Positions 42,235 through 57,594 of a stretch of DNA of 64,000 nucleotides are shown one piece after another. The notes beneath the pieces are model-generated. The model was given only the letters and a program-made list of their open reading frames with translations. It searched no databases and was not told the origin of the DNA. Positions within the stretch are counted from its first letter, which is position 1; every line of letters starts with the position of its first letter. The position numbers and the translations under genes are program-made. The stretch is from Delphinus delphis (lineage: Eukaryota > Chordata > Mammalia > Artiodactyla > Delphinidae), in assembly GCF_949987515.2 (NCBI RefSeq), contig NC_082693.1:16984994-17048993 (forward strand), read 5' to 3'.

Positions 42235-42410
42235 GCTTACTATATACCAGCCACTTTAAAATAGGTTCCCTTCTGTAATTCTCACAATTGGACTATGAAA
42301 TAGGCACTATTATTGTCTCCCTATTTTTAAGATAAGGAAATGAGACTTAAAGTTTTAAGTCACTCACTCAGTAACACAGGTAGTAAATGTCAGAGCAGAG
42401 ACAAAGATCT
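42235..42410 (-). mobile_element. MIR-like ancient repeat
   Basis: It contains 'ggcactattattgtctccct', 'aaggaaatgagacttaaagt' and 'taacacaggtagtaaatgtc', the reverse-oriented MIR pattern. The boundaries are approximate. Confidence 0.72.
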
Positions 42411-43826
42411 GTCGTAGATCGAGAAACTTCTACCGTGATCAACTTCGTACATGGCACAGATATAGACATAAAATGTAATTGTCTTAAATCACTTGAGATA
42501 GTCCATATACAGAAATAGAGACTCCAGTTTGAATAAAATTGTTCTTTGGAAACTAGGTAATATCCGCATTCACCTCTGGCAATGACTGTGAACAGGTTTT
42601 GCTGTTGACCCCTGGGGAGCCTAGGAGGTCTGCTTCTCAAAGCTCTTCTGAAGACATCCACTAAAGACCTCACAGCCCCTCAGTGAGTTCCTGGAGTGTT
42701 CACCCAAGATTTAGCTTAAAGACTGACTCCTAATAGTTCCAGAAATGTAGGAACATAGGCATCGTCTTCCCGCGTTCTCCTGTGTGCCACCAACACCACA
42801 GATGTCATAGTTTCTTCATTCTTCCCCGACCAGGGAACAGGTGTTTCTCTCAAATTCCCACTATCATTCTGCTTGTTCTCTTCTGTTTTTGCTTCTCATC
42901 TGTTGAGTATTATTCAGAGATGTAATCTATTACATTAGAGAAGGAAACTGTATCATGGTTGGTCATTAGGAATAAAATGTGTAAAGATAGCATATTTAGG
43001 GTAAAGCATACCAATCAATGAAGTATTTTGAAAGGCCAGATAAACAAGAGGAAAACATGGGAAAATTGCACAGAGAAAGGTGAGCCAAGAGCACAGTGGG
43101 CCTTTGGTCATGGTTCCCTAGAAGCTGAACTGCACATGTGAAAATAGGACCCCCTTCCCATGGTAATGACATTATAACTAGGAGATTTGGTTCCCCCTTA
43201 GCTTTTACTCTTCGGAATGGCTCAACTCCCTACACTATTATACAAAGAGGTTTTAATTTTTCCTCTTTAGGTATTTCCTAGAACTTTATTCCCAAGTTAG
43301 AATTTCTAGATCAGAGAACAGTATCGATTTTGCTTTTGCTTTTGCTTTGTGGATTTAGTATACATATAAAAAATGTGTGATTCGTTTTATTACAGTGTTT
43401 TACGTTTGATACAGAAGAAAAATACTATGTTCAGTTCACAAATTATATTTAGATGCTATTTATCAGAGATGAAATACTGGGTGGTATAGACCATTGGTCT
43501 GATCTAGGTTAAGTATATCATGGGTCTTTTATTCCAGTCCTCTGTGTAGTTTTATACAGGAACATGGGAATAAGAACAAGGGTAAACATCACAGTGGATT
43601 CAGAGAGTGCATTTCCTACATATGTTAGGTTTCTGGTAGACTCTAGACAGATTTTTTTTCATTTCAGACATCTTTATGTGTAATGAACGTTATTGCTGTA
43701 TTTTTTTCTTGTTACTCTCGATGTTACCGAGGAATGGAAGAGTAATCACAGAGTATTTGTCCTAGAATATTTGGCTGTCTTTCACTGGGGTATTAAAATG
43801 GGAGGACTAAACTCTTTATCCAGTAG

Positions 43827-44410
<584 letters not shown>

Positions 44411-44670
44411 TGATAAATCTGACTTTCACTTTAGCTCATATTCACGTGGTGCCTGTTTATATTTAGCCCTGAGATAAAATTCTTAGAGACCATGCTCATT
44501 TTGAAAAGGTATCATGGTTTGTTCTAAGTCATCAATGGTGCATATGCAACTTTATCACCCATGGGGATCCCTTCTCAATTTTCTTAGGAAGAAAAACCGC
44601 TTGAATTCATGTTAATGAACTTCCCCAACAGAGAAAATCTGACCTATACAAAAGTTTCTTTCTGAAAAGA

Positions 44671-44777
44671 TTAGAGAACCAAATCTTTCTTGGTTCTCTA
44701 ATTTAAGAATTAAAGGTTTCTTTGGATATAAATTTAAGACTATTAAGAATGTAAGGCTCCTCTGGATATAAATCCTA
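44671..44777. repeat. Perfect 10-bp inverted repeat and adjacent diverged tandem duplication
   Basis: TTAGAGAACC (44671-44680) pairs exactly with GGTTCTCTAA (44692-44701) across an 11-nt loop. Just downstream, about 34 bp at 44706-44739 is repeated with several changes at 44744-44777; both contain 'ctttggatataaat' or 'ctctggatataaat'. Confidence 0.8.
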
Positions 44778-45374
44778 TTCCTTTGAGATATATTCATTAT
44801 AACAATTACTATTCTTATGGTATTTTTATTGGTTAGGAAGAATTAAAAATCAATTTATTTCATTCACTTAAGGGAAATTTTTTACCTGAACATAGTACTC
44901 CAAAAACAGTAACTTTAAAGAAGTTCATCTTGGCATGTAAATTAAAGTCCAATATTAATCACTAAGTATTTAGGCAACTCCATCTATATAATTAAATTTA
45001 ATAAGCTTCTCCTTGATTTAACCAGCTGGACCCATGTTACTAAAGATCCCAAGATCTTGTTTTTCTTTCTGGAGGATCTAGAGGCCAATCTGGTCCAGTA
45101 TTTTTTTTTTTTTTTTTTTTGGTCACGTTTGCTTTTTGTCTTTTTCCCCATTCTCCTCCATTTCCACACCCTCTCTTATAACTAGTCTAGAATTTTCTTC
45201 CAATCTGTATACAATACAAATATCCTGATTTTTTCCCTCACTGCTTACTGTAATTTCTTTCACTGTGCCGTTCATACACCAGAGTATATTTTCCCTAAAG
45301 ATAAGCAAATCCTTTTGCCAACACCATATACCATTCAATTTTCCTACACACACATGCATTTTCAGTTGCCTCAC

Positions 45375-45444
45375 TTGGTATCTCACGACACAACCTATTC
45401 CCAGCCTCTCCACTGTGATTAATGATTACGGATCAGCAAGCAAT
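45375..45444 (+). pseudogene. Partial duplicate of PDE3A exon 11 in intron 12
   Basis: Seventy bases align without gaps to exon 11 positions 43934-44003, with 65 identical (93%). The copy keeps the reading frame, [19 protein letters not shown], with two amino-acid changes (Gly to Ser, His to Tyr) and two silent ones before its last codon. It lacks the first 40 bases of exon 11, including HNRIH, and the donor site. Flanking intron sequence is not duplicated, so it is not a simple tandem exon duplication. It sits in an open frame from 45265 to 45534. An AG at 45363-45364 could in principle serve as an acceptor, but I see no convincing donor after it. It is probably a non-functional exon fragment. 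Confidence 0.9.
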
Positions 45445-46156
45445 GATAAATTAATATTTATTAATATTCATAAAATATCAATTTTCATGTCCTTGGTCTT
45501 TTTTGTCCTTATACCTTTTTTCCCCTCCATCTAAATCTACCACACTAGTCTCCAAGCATTTTTTAGGCAACTTCCTTTTCCTTTGCAGCATCCCTCAGCA
45601 TTACTAGAGAATTTCAAACAAGTAGATATTTACTGTATACTTTCAATTAGTAGACAGGGGGTGATATTTCCTATGGCTGATTGTGGGGTAAGAATCTTTT
45701 GAATTATGGGCTTCTCAGGGATTCCATTCCTCTGTATTAGTTATATGTATTTAACTAAAAGGAAGTCAGTCATTCTAGATGTGGGAAGTAACTGAGTTAC
45801 TTCTTAGGAATATTAGTATATTTGCATATTTTAATGGTTAAATTCCTGTGCCCTGCAAAATAATAATAATAATCTGATAAAAGCTAACTCTAAGCCCTTC
45901 AATTGCAAGAATCTGAAATAAAGTGTCAAGGAAATGAAATAACGTTTCAAGGAAATGAACTTTATCTTACAAAAAAGGAAATTTAACCCAGAAAAGTAAA
46001 CAATGTACAGCAGTAAGTGCTTCTTAATAACCGGCTGCCACGAGATTACATTCCTGTGTTCCCTGATAAAAGCGGATTCCAAAAGCTTTGCATATTCTCA
46101 TTTATTTTTGTTTTTTAATTTAAAAAGTTGAACTCTTCACTCTCGTCTTTGCCTAG

Positions 46157-48565
<2,409 letters not shown>

Positions 48566-48919
48566 TAGAATCTCTCTCGAATGTGCTTCTCCTAGGATTG
48601 TTTTCTTACTTAGGTTCATAATAAGTTTGATGCTCCTCGTGAATTTCATAGCTGAGTCCAAATATCACCTGCTGCGGTGATTATGAATACTCCCCCTTCC
48701 CCAATATCATGATAATGGAAATTACAGACTGTGGAATCTATTGTAATACTGTATTCATAAAAAGGTATGTTCTCTGTTATGAAGTAAGACAATTAAGTAA
48801 TCAAAGCCTATTTTTCAGAGTATCTGAATGCTTTAGGAATCTCAGGTACTATCTAGACCAGCCGTAGACTCTTCCTGGCTTGCTTCGAGGGAGGTGCTAA
48901 AGTGGTAAGAGGTAGTAGT

Positions 48920-49740
48920 CACTCATTCATTCATCAAATATTTAGTAAGCACCTATTCTGTGCCAGGCATTCTTCTAGACTGTAAAGACAGAGCCATGAA
49001 CAAATCAGACAAAAAAAAAAAGAAAAATCGATCAATCCTTGCCCTTTTAGACTTATATTCCAGTGGGGTCAGCAGACACTAAGAAAGACAAATCAGTAAA
49101 TCTGTAATATGTTAGGTACTGATAAATGCTAGAGTTTAAAAATAAAAATGAAAAATAAGAAGGATATGAAATATTGTGCAGAAAGATTAAAATCTTAGGA
49201 TAGCCATGGACGGTCTAAATAAGAGAATTTTTTTTTAAACCTGAAAGAAGCAAGGGAAGGAGTGATCCATGGAAAGAGATGTGGACAAAGCATTTCAAGG
49301 AGAGAGGAAAGCAAACCGTGTAAAGGTCCTGACGTGGACACTGGCTGGGTGTTCAAGGAGCGTCCGGAGAGCTGGGAGGCTGAAGCAGAGGAAGGGGGCT
49401 AGGGAGTGGGGACTGAGATGATGGAGGGTTAGAAGGTAGGGCTCTGCAGGTCACAGTATGGAGTCTGGCTTTTACTCTGAGTAAGATGGGAAGCCATCAG
49501 AGGTTTTGAGCAGAAGACTTAGTTGATTCAAATTATGTTTTAACTGGATTGCTTCAACTGCTGCATTGAGAATATTCTCGAGTTTGGGGTAAGAGCAAGG
49601 GTGTAAGCAGGGCAGTGTGTTAAGAGGCTGTTGAAATTATCCAAGTGAGAGATGACTGTGGCTTTGGACCAGGGTAGTGGCAATAGTGACAGTGAGAAGT
49701 GGTCACATCTCATCATTGATTTGGAGTGCATCATGTAGCC
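48920..49740 (-). mobile_element. Ancient L2-type repeat, antisense
   Basis: The plus strand begins 'cattcattcatcaaatattt' and 'cacctattctgtgccaggca', the reverse complement of the L2 3' end. It continues into the G-rich body with 'gatgggaagccatcagaggt' and 'ccaagtgagagatgactgtg'. A local A run (49010-49025) interrupts it. The family of the distal part is uncertain. Confidence 0.65.
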
Positions 49741-51064
49741 GTTCTAATCTGTTCAACTTAATTGTCTATAAAATCAAGATTATTTTTCTTCACATCTTGA
49801 AATATTCTCCACTGTTTCTCCTGCCATAGGGAGGAAGCCCTAATAGCATAATTAGGAAAACCAATAACCCTTACAGTGATATTGCACAAATACTGTTCCT
49901 ATGTTCATGGGAGTATAGTACGTGGTTCCTATCTACCTTCATAAAGGAAGTTCAGTCTTAATATTGATATTTTTCAAGGCCCTTACCAAAAATATTACCA
50001 ATGAAAGACATTAGGATCATTTTTTCCCTTTTTTTTTTTTAGCACAGTCAGGGAAATGCACGACTTCGTTCATTTGGCCATCTAGGTAAAGAGATATTCT
50101 AACGTGTGTAATAACCTATTTTGCCCTCATATAAGTGCCTTGTCATAAGCTCACGTAAGCAGAGATAAAGAACTCATTTTTAACCATAGACTGGTGAGAC
50201 GGGGCAAGTTTGGCTTTAGGTCAGACTTTTGCTTAAGGTCTAACCCGTATATTAACTTTTATACAGAATGGGAAGAAAATCAAAAGTTGTTTTCCTTCAA
50301 TATTCTATTATCAAAGTAATTTTATTTTATTCCTCTGATGCTTATCAAAAGATGTCTATTAAAAATTTTGTGCTGATCTTGGGATTCAGGGGTAGGAGCC
50401 AAGATAGGATTCATGGATTATTCATTTTCTCATTTAAGAAACATGCATGAATTTTACATTTTTACTTTTTTTTCATTCAAAGAGCCAGGTAATTTGCTGT
50501 CTGACTAAGGACTGGACAGTTTTTCCACTGAATGTTATTGGAAAGTGTGGTCAGCTTAGCCTCTGGGAAAGCTTTGTTCCCGTGGGCCCTACTTGCTTGC
50601 TATTTGAACTCAAATACATTGAAGCAACACATACATAATCTAGGCATCAAGAATTGAAGAACCCAGGTCAGGAGGTTTAACAGGCTCAACTCGTCAGCAT
50701 TGGCTTTAGCAGCAAATACAACAACCAACCAAATATTCGATTTGTCTCTGTTCTGTAGGGTTGGGTGGCCATACTGACTCTCAGATTCTGGTGTGTTACT
50801 CTACTGACCTTCCCATTTTTAATCAAGCTCACTAAAGCAGGAATGAGAATTCTGTGGATTCTGTTTACTAATGGCTTCTAAAAGTCAACTGGTCACCTTT
50901 ACGTTCAAATTTAAAACATCATCAACAATGATTTGATAACCATAGCTTTTGGAAAATTATATTTGAACTATGCCTTTATAGCAAAGAAAATGATAAATAT
51001 TGGGCAGTGTTAGTATCTAGTAAAAGTTGGCCACGTGGAATAACAATTCTAGAAATGGAAGGGG

Positions 51065-51190
51065 AATCAGTGATCATGCAGTTCAGCTGCCTCATTTTAC
51101 AAAAGTCGAAACTGAGGCTCAGAAGTTTGACAACCCAAGGTGTAGGCGGATTCCGCAGAACCAGAAAGGAAACCCAGGTCTCCTTGTTTT
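51065..51190 (-). mobile_element. MIR-like fragment
   Basis: It has 'tgcctcattttacaaaagtc' followed by 'gaaactgaggctcagaagtt', the MIR core. It explains the two short ORFs at 51007-51245. Confidence 0.72.
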
Positions 51191-52109
51191 AACTCCAGTG
51201 TTATTGACTCTTAGTAATTTTAATTTCAGGATTCATATTGACTGAGATGGTTAACTTGATTTAACCTGAAACTTAGATTTCAGAAAAAAATGTAAATTAA
51301 ATATGCACTGATAATTTCAGCAATTTGCAAAACTTGGAGGTCTCTCAGGAAACACAGAATAAGATATTTCAATATGGTATCCTGGGTAAAGAAGGCATTT
51401 TTCCCCACCTCATAATTAAATTTGAAAGATTCCTACAGCAAACTAAGAGGTTTCTAATGAAGTACTAAGCTGCATTTAGAGTTTGAGCAATGAAAGGATC
51501 TTTGTTCTCATTTCAAAAGGTTCCAGTGCTGAACAATTTGGCTCTCAATACAGGCATGTTTCAGACCACCTGCAGACTCTAATCTACGCAAATTTATTTG
51601 GTACAAACTTTCTTCTACGTCACCTTATTCAGTTTAATTCCAGAGAGGTTTAGCAGCATTAATAAGAGAACAGCTGCTCTCATGGGGGCTGCCCCAAAAG
51701 GAAAAAGAGAAAAGTTGAGCTTTTGTTAGCTTCTTCCCTGTGAACGCACTACCGTGAACCTGTATAACTTTTGGATGGAATAATCACCTTGAGCAGTAGA
51801 GCATGTGCTGTGACTGATTCAAGTCCATCCTTCACCCAGTGATCATCTGTAACTCGCTTGACTCAAAGGATTAGGTTAAAAAGTATATTAACATGTAAAG
51901 ATTGAACTTCACTACAATAAAAACAATGTAGAAATAGACAAGTAGATAGCTTTGATAGAAAAGTAATTTTAAAGGTTTGCTCTTAAAAATCGAATGGATT
52001 AATATATTTTATTGATTTCTATAGAAAGAATTCAGATTTTTTTTCAATTTTATTTTATGTATATATTGCCCTTGTTAAGAATCTTATAATTGAAGAAATT
52101 GGTGTTATG

Positions 52110-54130
52110 CTCCAGGGCCCCGTGCCCTCTGCCTGTACACATGCCCCTCACATACCTAGAATGCTGCCAGCCCGTTCTCCACCCAATGTATTTAATTCTC
52201 ATAATTTACCTCTCAGCTCAAATGTCATGTCCTTTGGAAAAAGTCTTATCTACTCCCTCACAGGTTGAGTACCTGATGTTGCCACACTTTGATGTGTCAG
52301 AGAGAAATTGCACTGCATACTTGTTAAAAATGGTAAGGAAGACTTTCTTCAAGACTATTAAAATAGGAGAGAGACATTGGACTCAACTCCATTGAAAACA
52401 AAGGCAGGAGAGTTTTTACACGCTGGAATGAGCTAAGGAAAAAGTATTGAGGATCTTAAAGGGGAGTTGGTCAATGTGATTAGGCCATTTTTGTTTGCTA
52501 ATTGGTGCTTATTGAAGTTAGGCTCCTTCCTACCCACAGAGATCGGTGATAGGGACCCTATCTTTTTGTTTTTGTCTTTTACCCATTTTATTTTATTTTT
52601 TTACATCTTTATTGGAGTATAATTGCTTTACAATGGTGTGTTAGTTTCTGCTTTATAACAAAGTGAATCAGTTATACATATACATATGTTCCCCTATCTC
52701 TTCCCCCTCTTGCGTCTCCCTCCCTCCCACCCTCCCTATCCCACCCCTCTAGGTGGTCACAAAGCACCGAGCTGATCTCCCTGTGCTATGCGGCTGCTTC
52801 CCACTAGCTATCTACCTTACGTTTGGTAGTGTATATATGTCCATGCCTCTCTCTCGCTTTGTTACAGCTTACCCTTCCCCCTCCTCATATCCTCAAGTCC
52901 ATTCTCTAGTAGGTCTGTGTCTTTATTCCTGTCTTACCCCTAGGTTCTTCATGACATTTTTTTTCTTAAATTCCATATATATGTGTTAGCATACGGTATT
53001 TGTCTTTCTCTTTCTGACTTACTTCACTCTGTATGACAGACTCTAGGTCTATCCACCTCATTACAAATAGCTCAATTTCGTTTCTTTTTATGGCTGAGTA
53101 ATATTCCATTGTATATATGTGCCACATCTTCTTTATCCATTCATCTGATGATGGACACTTAGGTTGTTTCCATCTCTGGGCTATTGTAAATAGAGCTGCA
53201 ATGAACATTTTGGTACGTGACTCTTTTTGAATTATGGTTTTCTCAGGGTATATGCCCAGTAGTGGGATTGCTGGGTCATATGGTAGTTCTATTTTTAGTT
53301 TTTTGAGGAACCTCCATACTGTTCTCCATAGTGGCTGTACCAATTCACATTCCCACCAGCAGTGCAAGAGTGTTCCCTTTTCTCCACACCCTCTCCAGCA
53401 TTTATTGTTTCTAGATTTTTTGATGATGGCCATTCTGACTGGTGTGAGATGATATCTCATTGTAGTTTTGATTTGCATTATTCTAATGATTAATGAAGTT
53501 GAGCATTCTTTCATGTGTTTGTTGTCAATCTGTATATCTTCTTTGGAGAAATGTCTATTTAGGTCTTCTGCCTATTTTTGGATTGGGTTGTTTGTTTTTT
53601 GGTTATTGAGCTGCATGAGCTGCTTATAAATTTTGGAGATTAATCCTTTGTCAGTTGCTTCATTTGCAAATATTTTCTCCCATTCTGAGGGTTGTCTTTT
53701 GGTCCTATCTTTCTTAATAATTGCATTTCAAAGGGCTGGCTCCCAGGTCCTTGAGAAAGATGTTTCCTGGGTTGTCAAACTGGCTAGAGGCTGGGAGATT
53801 TATCTACATTACCAAGGGGCAGAGAAAGAATTTGCAATTACAAGTTTTAGATCAGGGTCCTAGTGTCTGGAAGAAACCTATCTGAATTTTAGTGAAGATG
53901 AGGGGAACATTAAGGCCATCTTGGTCACTTATCTAGGTCCATCATAAAACATAGCATGTTTATTTCAGTTCTGACCTTCTGGGCCCTCTCTCCTATAGAT
54001 GGTAAGCTCCTTTAAGGCAAACTCTGAGACTCATTGGTCTTTGTTTCCATAGCATCCAGAAAAATGCTTATCAGTTAGTAGGTGACCAATATAAGCTGAT
54101 TGATGGGTCCATCTCATGAATAAGATAATG
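52110..54130 (+). mobile_element. L2 LINE 3' segment, split by an antisense L1
   Basis: The first part (about 52110-52270) resembles L2 ('tacctctcagctcaaatgtc'). The second (about 53935-54130) carries the L2 end ('gatggtaagctcctttaagg' and 'tagtaggtgaccaatataag'). The antisense L1 at 52585-53703 lies between them. That both parts belong to one element is inferred. Confidence 0.6.
52585..53703 (-). mobile_element. 5'-truncated L1, antisense, about 1.1 kb
   Basis: The reverse strand carries the last 182 codons of ORF2 without a stop (52966-53514), ending in the same HIYGI as the full-length L1. Before it (53515-53703) lies further ORF2 homology in other frames. The 3' UTR (52600-52960) and an inverted A tail (TTTTA-rich, 52587-52602) follow. 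A 9-bp word cctatcttt at 52557-52565 and 53704-53712 is a probable target-site duplication. It is inverted relative to the intron 5 L1. Confidence 0.93.
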
Positions 54131-54376
54131 AATATAGTAAATATTTTTTTTTAAATTCTTGCTTATGAGTCTGCCTGTATCCGTTTCCCCCCCAACCCTG
54201 GCATTCATCCAACTTAATAATTTCCTTATGTGTCTGTATGGTTCAAAAGTAATTCAAAATAATTTGGTGTCCTTTTTCTGAACTATGTTTTAAAAATTGA
54301 TCTTATCATCTTTTAAGGTACAAGACATTTTTTTTTAATAATAAAACTGTTGAAGGAATCATTAGCACTTCCACAA

Positions 54377-54417
54377 AAATTTTGGTGGAAAATTTTGGTG
54401 GAAATTTTGGTGGAAAA
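54377..54417. repeat. Three-copy tandem repeat of aattttggtgga
   Basis: The 12-bp unit occurs at 54379, 54391 and 54403 without mismatch. It is followed by a T-rich low-complexity tract. Confidence 0.9.
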
Positions 54418-55760
54418 AGCAATCGGCTTTTTTTTTCTTTTTTTTTTTGTTATTGTTACCATTTTTTTTTCTTTTGTTTTTCCTTCCAGATTTTACATGG
54501 TAAATCATTACTACGTCATTAAATAAATTCAAATTTCCTTGCAGATCATCCTGGTAACTTGTACTGTTAACTCTTTAATGCAGTCTCAGATCAGAATTTC
54601 CTGTGGACCACATTTTCATACTTTTATTATTTTTATCATCAATCACTTGTCAACACTTCACCATGTACTTGGAATTGTGGAACAGAAACTAGAGAGGACA
54701 TAATTCATTTAGTAAACTCTTACTGAATACTAACTAAAGTCTGGAGCTTTGCAGATATATACGCAAAAGGGGAAAAACTTCTGTCCATAGAGAAGTTTAT
54801 AATCCAATGTGAGAATCTGTCTAACTTCCAAATTCTTGGCCTATGTCTAAAATGGTCACTTGAATGAAGGTACATTACATTCTGTGCTTAGAAGAGAATA
54901 ACTGCCTACTTAACTCCTCCACTTGGAGGTCTCCCAGACACTTCATGTTCAACATACGCCTCAAGTCTGCTCATCTAATGTGCCCTTTCTCAGAACATCT
55001 TGCCACTCAGCTGTTCACGTCAGAAAGCTCAGGGTTGTCTTTGATTCCTCCCTTCTTTTTTCCTTACATTTAACCGGTTGCCAAGTGCTGTTGATTATAC
55101 CTCACAAATGTATCTCACATTTATCTACTCATCTTCGTTTCCATTGTCCCCATCCTAGTCCAAGCCACCATCATCATGCAGCATCCTCCCAGCTAAGTCA
55201 TTTCCCTCTCTTTCTGCCACCTTTCAAAGACTTTGTACAACTCAGTGTAATTGTCCTTACTTGTTTACTCTCTATTTTCCCACTAGAGTCAAAGCTCCCT
55301 GCTAGAGGAGTTTGAAATTAATTTTTTAGTCCACAGGAAACAGAACAGTACTATCAAAACTGTCTTTTTTAAAAAATCAATATTGTAGACTTTGGTGAGT
55401 TGAATTGGTTGACAAAGCAGAGGAACATGTAACAAGGAATTAATTATTCCAATAATCTATGTGGCAAATCTTGAGAGTCTGAATGGAGTGAGAGTAATAA
55501 CTCCACGAAACATACAAAACCTTGTACTGGACGTTACGTTACCAGATATTAAATACTGTTCACAGTACGTCTCAATGATATGTTAATGGTTCATGCCATC
55601 TTCCTCTTATTTCCCCACTCTCAAAAATGATTATTACAATATACACATCAAGTGATTGATAGATATATGTATCCATTTGGTACTTGACCCCTATGAATAG
55701 GGGAAAAAACTGTCCCGTACTCCACACACAAATAAGTAGTCTAATTTGGTGTTTTCTCAG

Positions 55761-56002
55761 GAAAGAAAACTTTCAAAAGGAGAAAAGTCTACTGCCAAAT
55801 AACTCAGCACCTTCTGCAGAACCACAAGATGTGGAAGAAAGTCATTGAGGAGGAACAGAGGTTGGCGGGCATAGAGGATCCATCCCTGGACCAGTCCCCC
55901 CAGCAGCATCCCTCAGACCAGATCCAGGCCATCAAGGAAGAAGATGAAGAAAAGGGGAAGCCGAGAGGAGACGAAACCCCAACCCCAAAGCCAAACCAGT
56001 GA
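55761..56002 (+). CDS. PDE3A: PDE3A exon 16, coding part (C-terminal tail; human residues 1062-1141)
   Basis: Two bases complete the split codon, giving Arg (human Lys), then 79 codons and a TGA at 56000-56002. It encodes [36 protein letters not shown], and a Glu/Lys/Pro-rich tail that ends KPNQ. The human tail ends KPDQ. The basic cluster followed by an amphipathic helix belongs to the C-terminal region that contributes to dimer and partner contacts in PDE3A. The acceptor is gtgttttctcag. The ORF on the opposite strand (55804-56046) is a shadow. Confidence 0.97.
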
Positions 56003-56575
56003 CAATGGATGAATGAGCTACGTTTCGCAACAGAGTGACTTGTCACAGACTCTTTTCAAGCCAGCACAACACTTAGACACAACACTGTAGAAATATGAGA
56101 AGATGGGCAAACGGCTATGGCATTTTGGGATTCTTTGCATTTTATGTGTTTATTTTTACAGTGAGGTACATGGTTTAAAAAACTCTCACTCAGAGAAGCT
56201 TTCACATTATAACAACACCAGCTTCTAAGGATTTTTTTTAAAGGAAGAAGTATATATGTGTGTGTGTATATAAGCTCTCACATAGATCCATGTAAAACAT
56301 ATTCACAGACACACACGCAGACACACAGACACACCGAAAAGCCGGGATTCCTGGCTCCACGATTTAGTAACATTCATGTTAAGATATATAGTGGTCACTG
56401 TGATATAATAAATCATAAAGGAAAAACTAAAGGAAAAGAAATTCCAAAGGAGATGGTGAAGCTTTAGCCGGGAAGCAGTGTAGCAAATGTAGGTTACGAC
56501 TAAGAAGCTTTTGCTCTTAGTACTGAGGGATGAAAGTTCCAGAGCATTGTTTGAATTCTTATACATCCTGCCAAC

Positions 56576-56578
<3 letters not shown>

Positions 56579-56620
<42 letters not shown>
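56579..56620 (+). repeat. (GT)n(GA)n microsatellite in the 3' UTR
   Basis: About 16 GT units followed by five GA units. In RNA this is a UG-repeat, a class of sequence bound by CELF proteins and TDP-43; binding here is not shown. Confidence 0.93.
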
Positions 56621-57586
56621 TGGAAAGGATGCTCATGTGTATGTACATTTGTGTGTATGTAAAGAGAGACTTTTGTGGTTTTAGTCGTTCACAGCATTGC
56701 TGCAGCAGACGACTCAGCACATGTGAACAAACAGGATGAAGTTCGCTCTGGAGAGTCCTTAAGAGGCAGCCATCCCAAACGCCTGCCTCTACTTGGCTTC
56801 AGTAAAAGTCCCTCTGCAGAAGGAGGGGATTGGCAGGCTGGGGGAGGGGGCCACAGGCCTGTGCATCCCTTCGAGGCTCTCTGTCACCAGCCTTAAACCA
56901 GGAAGACTGAGACATTTTCCAGTCTAGTCGCTGAATGAATGTATAGGAGCTGTTTGTCTGTCTGTCTGTCTGTCACTCACCTAAAATCAAATCACCACGG
57001 AAGGGGATGGAATTCTTTAAACAGAAACACCTCAGAAGGAGCTGAAGTCAGGTCTTTTCATCAGGTTACAGTTCTAAAAGGTCGCCAGAGAAGGCCTGAG
57101 AAATGGCTCGTAATGGGGATCGCCTATGTCTTAATTTGCTGCAAAATGTGCAGTAGAAAAAGAAAAAAAAGAAAGGAAGGCAAGCAGAAACCCACTCTGG
57201 GATAGCTAGTGAGTGAGTGAGAGATGAAGGGGAAAATTTCAACCTAGGGTTTGGTGTTTATTGACATAGTGAAAGCCTGATTCTTGGCACCTGGTGAAGA
57301 TTGGCTTTTGGGTGGCAAAGGTTGCACGGACAACCCTATTGTGCTGCTGCACTCACGGTGTGATGGGGTGACTTCTAGCTGTAATCTGGCCCACTGTCAT
57401 GTTTCTTTTGGCAGGGAAGACTTGAGGGATTTGGGGGGACTGGGCCTATCATTGACAGTCTTTTTTTTTTTCGTTTGTTTATCTACACTTGTTTATGCTG
57501 TGAGCCAAACCTCTATTTAAAAAGTTGATACTCACTTTCAATATTTTATTTCATATTATTATATTTGTCATGAATAGTTATCTTGA

Positions 57587-57594
57587 TGTAAATA
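57587..57594 (+). promoter_or_regulatory. Pumilio response element (UGUAAAUA) in 3' UTR
   Basis: An exact match to UGUANAUA in the predicted 3' UTR. It may recruit PUM1 or PUM2 to lower mRNA stability. Such 8-mers also occur by chance in AT-rich DNA. Confidence 0.45.

Noticed and set aside
52966..53514. 182-codon minus-strand ORF
   Set aside because: It is the C-terminal part of ORF2 in a 5'-truncated L1.
56258..56896. ORFs in the 3' UTR
   Set aside because: They translate microsatellites (His/Thr and Val/Cys repeats) after the PDE3A stop and have no support as genes.
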